10,000 bases of DNA from Nitrospira sp. (GTDB lineage: Bacteria > Nitrospirota > Nitrospiria > Nitrospirales > Nitrospiraceae). Of this stretch, positions 6,927-10,000 are shown one piece after another (the stretch's first letter is position 1; every line of letters begins with the position of its first letter). The stretch covers positions 1 through 10,000 of the forward strand of contig JAIWOH010000020.1 of the NCBI GenBank assembly GCA_020216985.1, in the 5' to 3' direction. The position numbers were made by a program, and so were the translations under genes. The notes beneath the pieces were generated by a model that was given only the letters and a program-made list of their open reading frames with translations, was not told where the DNA came from and did no database searches.

Positions 6927-8828
6927 TTGACGATGCCGTACGCTCTCATCCCTCTGTTGCCTCTCCTGTCTTTTCTGATCCTGGGCCTCGCCGGTCATTG
7001 GATCAAAGACAAGGCGCATCTGGTCGCCGTGCCGGCCGTGGTGTTGTCGTTTTTGCTGTCCGTCACCGTCTTCAACGACGCAATCGACGGGCACAACATG
7101 ACGATCCCGCTCTACACCTGGCTCGTTTCCGGCTCTCTTGACGTCCACATCGGCCTGTCCATCGACCGGCTGACGGCCGTCATGCTCCTGTTGGTTACCG
7201 GCGTCAGTTCGCTCGTCCACGTGTACACCATCGGGTACATGCACGGCGAGTCGGGATATGCACGGTTCTTCAGTTACATCGCCCTGTTCACCTTCTCCAT
7301 GCTCATGCTGGTGTTGGCCGACAATCTTCTTCAGCTTTTCACCTTCTGGGAAGCGGTCGGCCTCTGCTCTTACCTTTTGATCGGTCATTGGTACGACCGC
7401 CCTTCCGCCTGCGCGGCGGCGACGAAGGCGTTTCTGGTCAATCGCGTCGGCGACTTCGGATTTCTGCTGGGCCTGCTGTTGGCATGGGTCACATTCGGCT
7501 CGCTGAACTATCACGAAATTTTCGCCGCTGCGCAGGCAACCGCCGCGCAAACGATCAACCTCCTCGCTCCCTTCGGCGGAATCTGGGAGGTCTCGATCTT
7601 GACTCTTCTCTGCCTTCTGCTGTTCACCGGCGCGATCGGTAAGTCGGCGCAGGTCCCGTTGCACGTGTGGCTGCCCGACGCAATGGAGGGGCCGACGCCC
7701 ATCTCGGCCCTGATCCACGCGGCGACGATGGTCACCGCCGGCGTCTTCATGGTGGCTCGGCTGGCGCCGCTCTACAATTTATCTTCCGTCGCGATGGACG
7801 CGGTGGCCGTGGTCGGAGCACTGACGATGGTTTTCGGCGCAACCATTGCGCTGACCCAGACGGACATCAAACGCGTGGTGGCTTACTCGACGGTCAGTCA
7901 ACTGGGCTACATGGTCATGGCCTGCGGGCTCGGCGCCTACGCATCCGGCATGTATCATCTGCTGACCCATGGCGCGTTCAAGGCCTTGCTGTTTTTGGGC
8001 TGCGGATCCGTCATCATCGCACTTCATCATGAGCAGGACATGCGGAACATGGGCGGGCTGAAGGACAAACTGCCGATCACTTATTGGACGTTCGTCATCG
8101 GCTCCCTGGCACTGGCCGGCTTTCCCCTGACGGCGGGATTTTTCAGCAAGGACGAGATCTTGGTCGCCGCCTGGTCGTCCGGGTCTCTTGGGCAGATACT
8201 CGCGATCGCCGGTCTGTTCACCGCGCTCATGACGGCCTTTTACAGTTTCCGGCTGGTCTTTGTGATGTTTTGGGGGCCGTCGCGCGTCGATCCGCACCAG
8301 GCCGATCACGTGCATGAACCGTCCGGCGTCATCACCGGGCCGCTCATCATCCTGGCGATGCTCAGCATCGCGACCGGGTACCTCGGCATCCCGTCATTTT
8401 TGGAGCCGGTGTTCGCAACCGACGCCCCCGTGGAACCCCACGGCGCCGCCGGCATCGGCATCATGATTGCGGCGACGTTGGCGGGCCTGACCGGCATCGC
8501 CGGAGCCTACTACGTCTATGTGCTCAACCCCGGCTTGCCCGACCGCCTGGCTCGTCGGTGGGAAAGCCTGTATCGAGGTTCTCTGAACAAATGGTACGTG
8601 GACGAAGTCTATGACCGGCTGTTCGTGCGGACGACGGTGTCCGCCGCCGTCGCCCTCTGGAAACGAATCGACGTCGGCGTCATAGACTCGGCCGTCAACG
8701 GCATCGGGCGGGCCGTCGCCTGGAGCGGGTGGCTGCTCCGGTTGGTTCAAAGCGGGGAAACGCAACACTACGCCTTGGCGATGGCGGCCGGCATCGTCGT
8801 GATGGTGACGATTTTTTTCTTGTCCTGA
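6927..8828 (+). CDS. nuoL: NADH-quinone oxidoreductase subunit L (distal antiporter-like proton pump)
   Basis: NuoL is the distal Mrp-antiporter-like pump of the membrane arm; its C-terminal lateral helix normally runs back along NuoM and NuoN. The product is 633 residues from TTG 6927 (631 from ATG 6933) and hydrophobic throughout. Pump residues are intact: E142 in FTFWEAVGLCSYLLIG, K239 in GAIGKSAQVPLHVWLPDAME, H344/H348 and K352 in YHLLTHGAFKALLF, and K408 in AGFFSKDEIL, corresponding to E. coli E144, K229, H334/H338, K342 and K399. About 225 residues follow K408, containing the amphipathic lateral-helix region (WYVDEVYDRLFV onward) and a final helix AMAAGIVVMVTIFFL. This is near E. coli length, with no large insertion. 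The start is ambiguous by two codons. Confidence 0.96.
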   Translation: MTMPYALIPLLPLLSFLILGLAGHWIKDKAHLVAVPAVVLSFLLSVTVFNDAIDGHNMTIPLYTWLVSGSLDVHIGLSIDRLTAVMLLLVTGVSSLVHVYTIGYMHGESGYARFFSYIALFTFSMLMLVLADNLLQLFTFWEAVGLCSYLLIGHWYDRPSACAAATKAFLVNRVGDFGFLLGLLLAWVTFGSLNYHEIFAAAQATAAQTINLLAPFGGIWEVSILTLLCLLLFTGAIGKSAQVPLHVWLPDAMEGPTPISALIHAATMVTAGVFMVARLAPLYNLSSVAMDAVAVVGALTMVFGATIALTQTDIKRVVAYSTVSQLGYMVMACGLGAYASGMYHLLTHGAFKALLFLGCGSVIIALHHEQDMRNMGGLKDKLPITYWTFVIGSLALAGFPLTAGFFSKDEILVAAWSSGSLGQILAIAGLFTALMTAFYSFRLVFVMFWGPSRVDPHQADHVHEPSGVITGPLIILAMLSIATGYLGIPSFLEPVFATDAPVEPHGAAGIGIMIAATLAGLTGIAGAYYVYVLNPGLPDRLARRWESLYRGSLNKWYVDEVYDRLFVRTTVSAAVALWKRIDVGVIDSAVNGIGRAVAWSGWLLRLVQSGETQHYALAMAAGIVVMVTIFFLS

Positions 8829-8830
8829 TC

Positions 8831-8878
8831 ATGGCAAGAATTGATGACCGAGATGACCGAACGGTAGAGCGCGCATGA
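8831..8878 (+). other. 15-codon ORF across the nuoL-nuoM gap, doubtful
   Basis: ATG 8831 opens two bases after the nuoL stop and closes at TGA 8876-8878, overlapping the nuoM start (ATGA). The peptide would be MARIDDRDDRTVERA, highly charged. It may be a coupling leader, or chance; no ribosome binding site is evident for it. Confidence 0.12.
8843..8860. repeat. 9-bp tandem repeat before nuoM
   Basis: GATGACCGA is present twice in direct tandem (8843-8851 and 8852-8860). Each copy holds an ATGAC that resembles the true nuoM start (ATGACGG at 8875), but neither ATG is in the nuoM frame. Confidence 0.5.
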
Positions 8879-10000
8879 CGGATTCATTTCCCTGGCTGAC
8901 CGTTCTGATCTTCCTCCCGCTGGCCGGAGCGGCGGTGCTGTGTCTGGTCAAGGAATCCGCCGTCCGACCGATCGCCTTCGGGATCACGATTGCCGAGTTC
9001 GCGATCGCGGCGCCTCTCTGGCGGCTGTTCGACCCCTCTTCCGCCTCCATGCAGTTTACCGAGCAGGCCGTATGGATCTCCCGGCCCTCCATCCAGTACC
9101 ACGTCGGGCTCGACGGCATCAGTCTGCCGCTCGTGTTGATGACGACCGTGTTACTGCCCCTGTGCGTCTTGATTTCCTGGCGCTCGGTCGAGACGCGGAT
9201 CAAGAGCTTCATGGCCTTGCTCCTGGTGATGGAAGGAGCCATGATCGGGGTGTTCGCCGCCCTCGATTTCGTGCTGTTTTATATTTTTTGGGAAGCGATG
9301 TTGATCCCCATGTACCTCCTCATCGGAGTGTGGGGCGGACCGAATCGTCTGTACGCTACGGTGAAATTCGTACTCTACACCCTGGCCGGCAGTGTGCTGC
9401 TGCTCGTCGCCATTTTAGTGCTGTACGTCCAGGCGGACACCTTCGACATCCTTCGGTTAACAGGCGGCTCCTATTCTCCAACATTGCAATTCTGGCTGTT
9501 TCTGGCTTTCTTCGCCGCTTTCGCGGTGAAAGTTCCGATGTTTCCGTTTCACACCTGGCTGCCCGACGCCCACGTCGAGGCCCCCACCGCCGGCAGCGTC
9601 ATTCTCGCCAGCGTGTTGCTCAAAATGGGGACCTATGGGTTCCTGCGGTTCAGCCTGCCGATGCTGCCTGACGCGTCGAAGGCGTTCACGCCGCTGATGG
9701 TCACCCTTTCGATCATCGCCATCATTTACGGCGCCTACATGGCGCTGGCTCAGACCGATCTGAAAAAGCTTATCGCCTATTCGAGCGTGAGCCACATGGG
9801 ATTCGTCACGCTGGGGCTTTTCACCTTTAATCTGCAAGGCATCGAAGGCGCCGTGATGCAGATGGTCAACCACGGCATCACCACCGGCGGCCTGTTTCTT
9901 TGCGTCGGTATCATTTACGATCGGACCCATAGTCGGCTCATCGCCGACAACGTGGGGCTCGCGAAGCCGATGCCCCGCTACGCCGCCTGCTTGGTCATCT
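8875..10000 (+). CDS. nuoM: NADH-quinone oxidoreductase subunit M (antiporter-like proton pump), 3' end outside the window
   Basis: NuoM is the middle antiporter-like pump, between NuoL and NuoN. The first 375 residues are present and the frame is open to the edge; the family usually has around 500, so roughly the last quarter is missing. Key residues are E140 in YIFWEAMLIPMYLLIG, K219 in AVKVPMFPFHTWLPDAHVE, K250 in ASVLLKMGTYGF and H333 in VNHGITTGG. They match E. coli E144, K234, K265 and H348 at a constant offset of 4 and then 15. Hydrophobic helices run from residue 6 (WLTVLIFLPLAGAAVL). The ATG at 8875 gives the standard NuoM N-terminus; the upstream ribosome binding site is weak. It begins 46 bases after nuoL. 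Confidence 0.96.
   Translation, partial: MTDSFPWLTVLIFLPLAGAAVLCLVKESAVRPIAFGITIAEFAIAAPLWRLFDPSSASMQFTEQAVWISRPSIQYHVGLDGISLPLVLMTTVLLPLCVLISWRSVETRIKSFMALLLVMEGAMIGVFAALDFVLFYIFWEAMLIPMYLLIGVWGGPNRLYATVKFVLYTLAGSVLLLVAILVLYVQADTFDILRLTGGSYSPTLQFWLFLAFFAAFAVKVPMFPFHTWLPDAHVEAPTAGSVILASVLLKMGTYGFLRFSLPMLPDASKAFTPLMVTLSIIAIIYGAYMALAQTDLKKLIAYSSVSHMGFVTLGLFTFNLQGIEGAVMQMVNHGITTGGLFLCVGIIYDRTHSRLIADNVGLAKPMPRYAACLVI

Larger units (their letters stand above)
6811..6930 (+). other. Short ORF spanning the nuoK-nuoL gap, doubtful
   Basis: ATG 6811 overlaps the nuoK stop (ATGGTAA). The frame stays open for 39 codons to TGA 6928-6930, which overlaps the TTG candidate start of nuoL (TTGA). The ORF therefore fills the 109-base gap exactly, joined to both neighbours. 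The predicted peptide is basic and proline/alanine-rich, with MRRKRQAPRGTV at the C-terminus, no hydrophobic helix and no domain I recognise. It could be a coupling peptide or a chance open frame; chance is more likely. Confidence 0.15.

Noticed and set aside
6798..7718. 306-residue minus-strand open frame across nuoK/nuoL
   Set aside because: Antisense to membrane-protein genes, very polar (Q, D, R, E, H) and without a recognisable family; a shadow of the coding strand.

Overview
The window is a single co-directional (+ strand) run of respiratory complex I genes, in the order nuoF, nuoG, nuoH, nuoI, nuoJ, nuoK, nuoL, nuoM. They encode the proton-pumping NADH:quinone oxidoreductase. nuoM runs off the right edge. 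By the usual order, nuoE and the rest of the locus should lie to the left and nuoN to the right. No mobile element, CRISPR array, tRNA, rRNA or convincing terminator is visible. Every stretch longer than about 110 bases is coding.

Layout. Bases 1-70 are an upstream flank, perhaps the last codon of nuoE plus a spacer. nuoF (71-1378) is the FMN/NADH-binding subunit. nuoG (1462-4152) is the large Fe-S subunit built on a molybdopterin-oxidoreductase fold. nuoH (4212-5285) is the membrane quinone-chamber subunit. nuoI (5302-5844) carries two [4Fe-4S] clusters. nuoJ (5926-6438) and nuoK (6512-6817) are small membrane subunits with the conserved residues of the proton path. nuoL (6927-8828) and nuoM (8875 to the edge) are antiporter-like proton-pumping subunits. 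Electrons would pass from NADH to FMN (NuoF), through the Fe-S chain in NuoF, NuoG and NuoI, to quinone at the NuoH interface. NuoH, J, K, L and M couple this to proton movement. All key cofactor ligands and pump residues I checked are intact, so this reads as a functional enzyme.

Organism. Base composition looks moderately GC-rich (near 60% by eye), with GTG and probably TTG starts next to ATG. The gene order, and NuoF and NuoG sequences that look familiar from Nitrospira, suggest a Nitrospira-like bacterium (Nitrospirota). This is recognition from memory, not a search, and is only moderately secure.

The least ordinary part is the junctions. Unlike the tightly overlapping nuo operons of many bacteria, most genes here are separated by 46-109 bases. 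These gaps contain a recurrent 8-mer, TTGACGAT, at four gene starts; short ORFs that overlap a neighbouring stop or start codon; small inverted repeats; and two tandem duplications. None is proven functional, but they are the only structure the gene annotation does not explain. I found no evidence of an undescribed system in the window.
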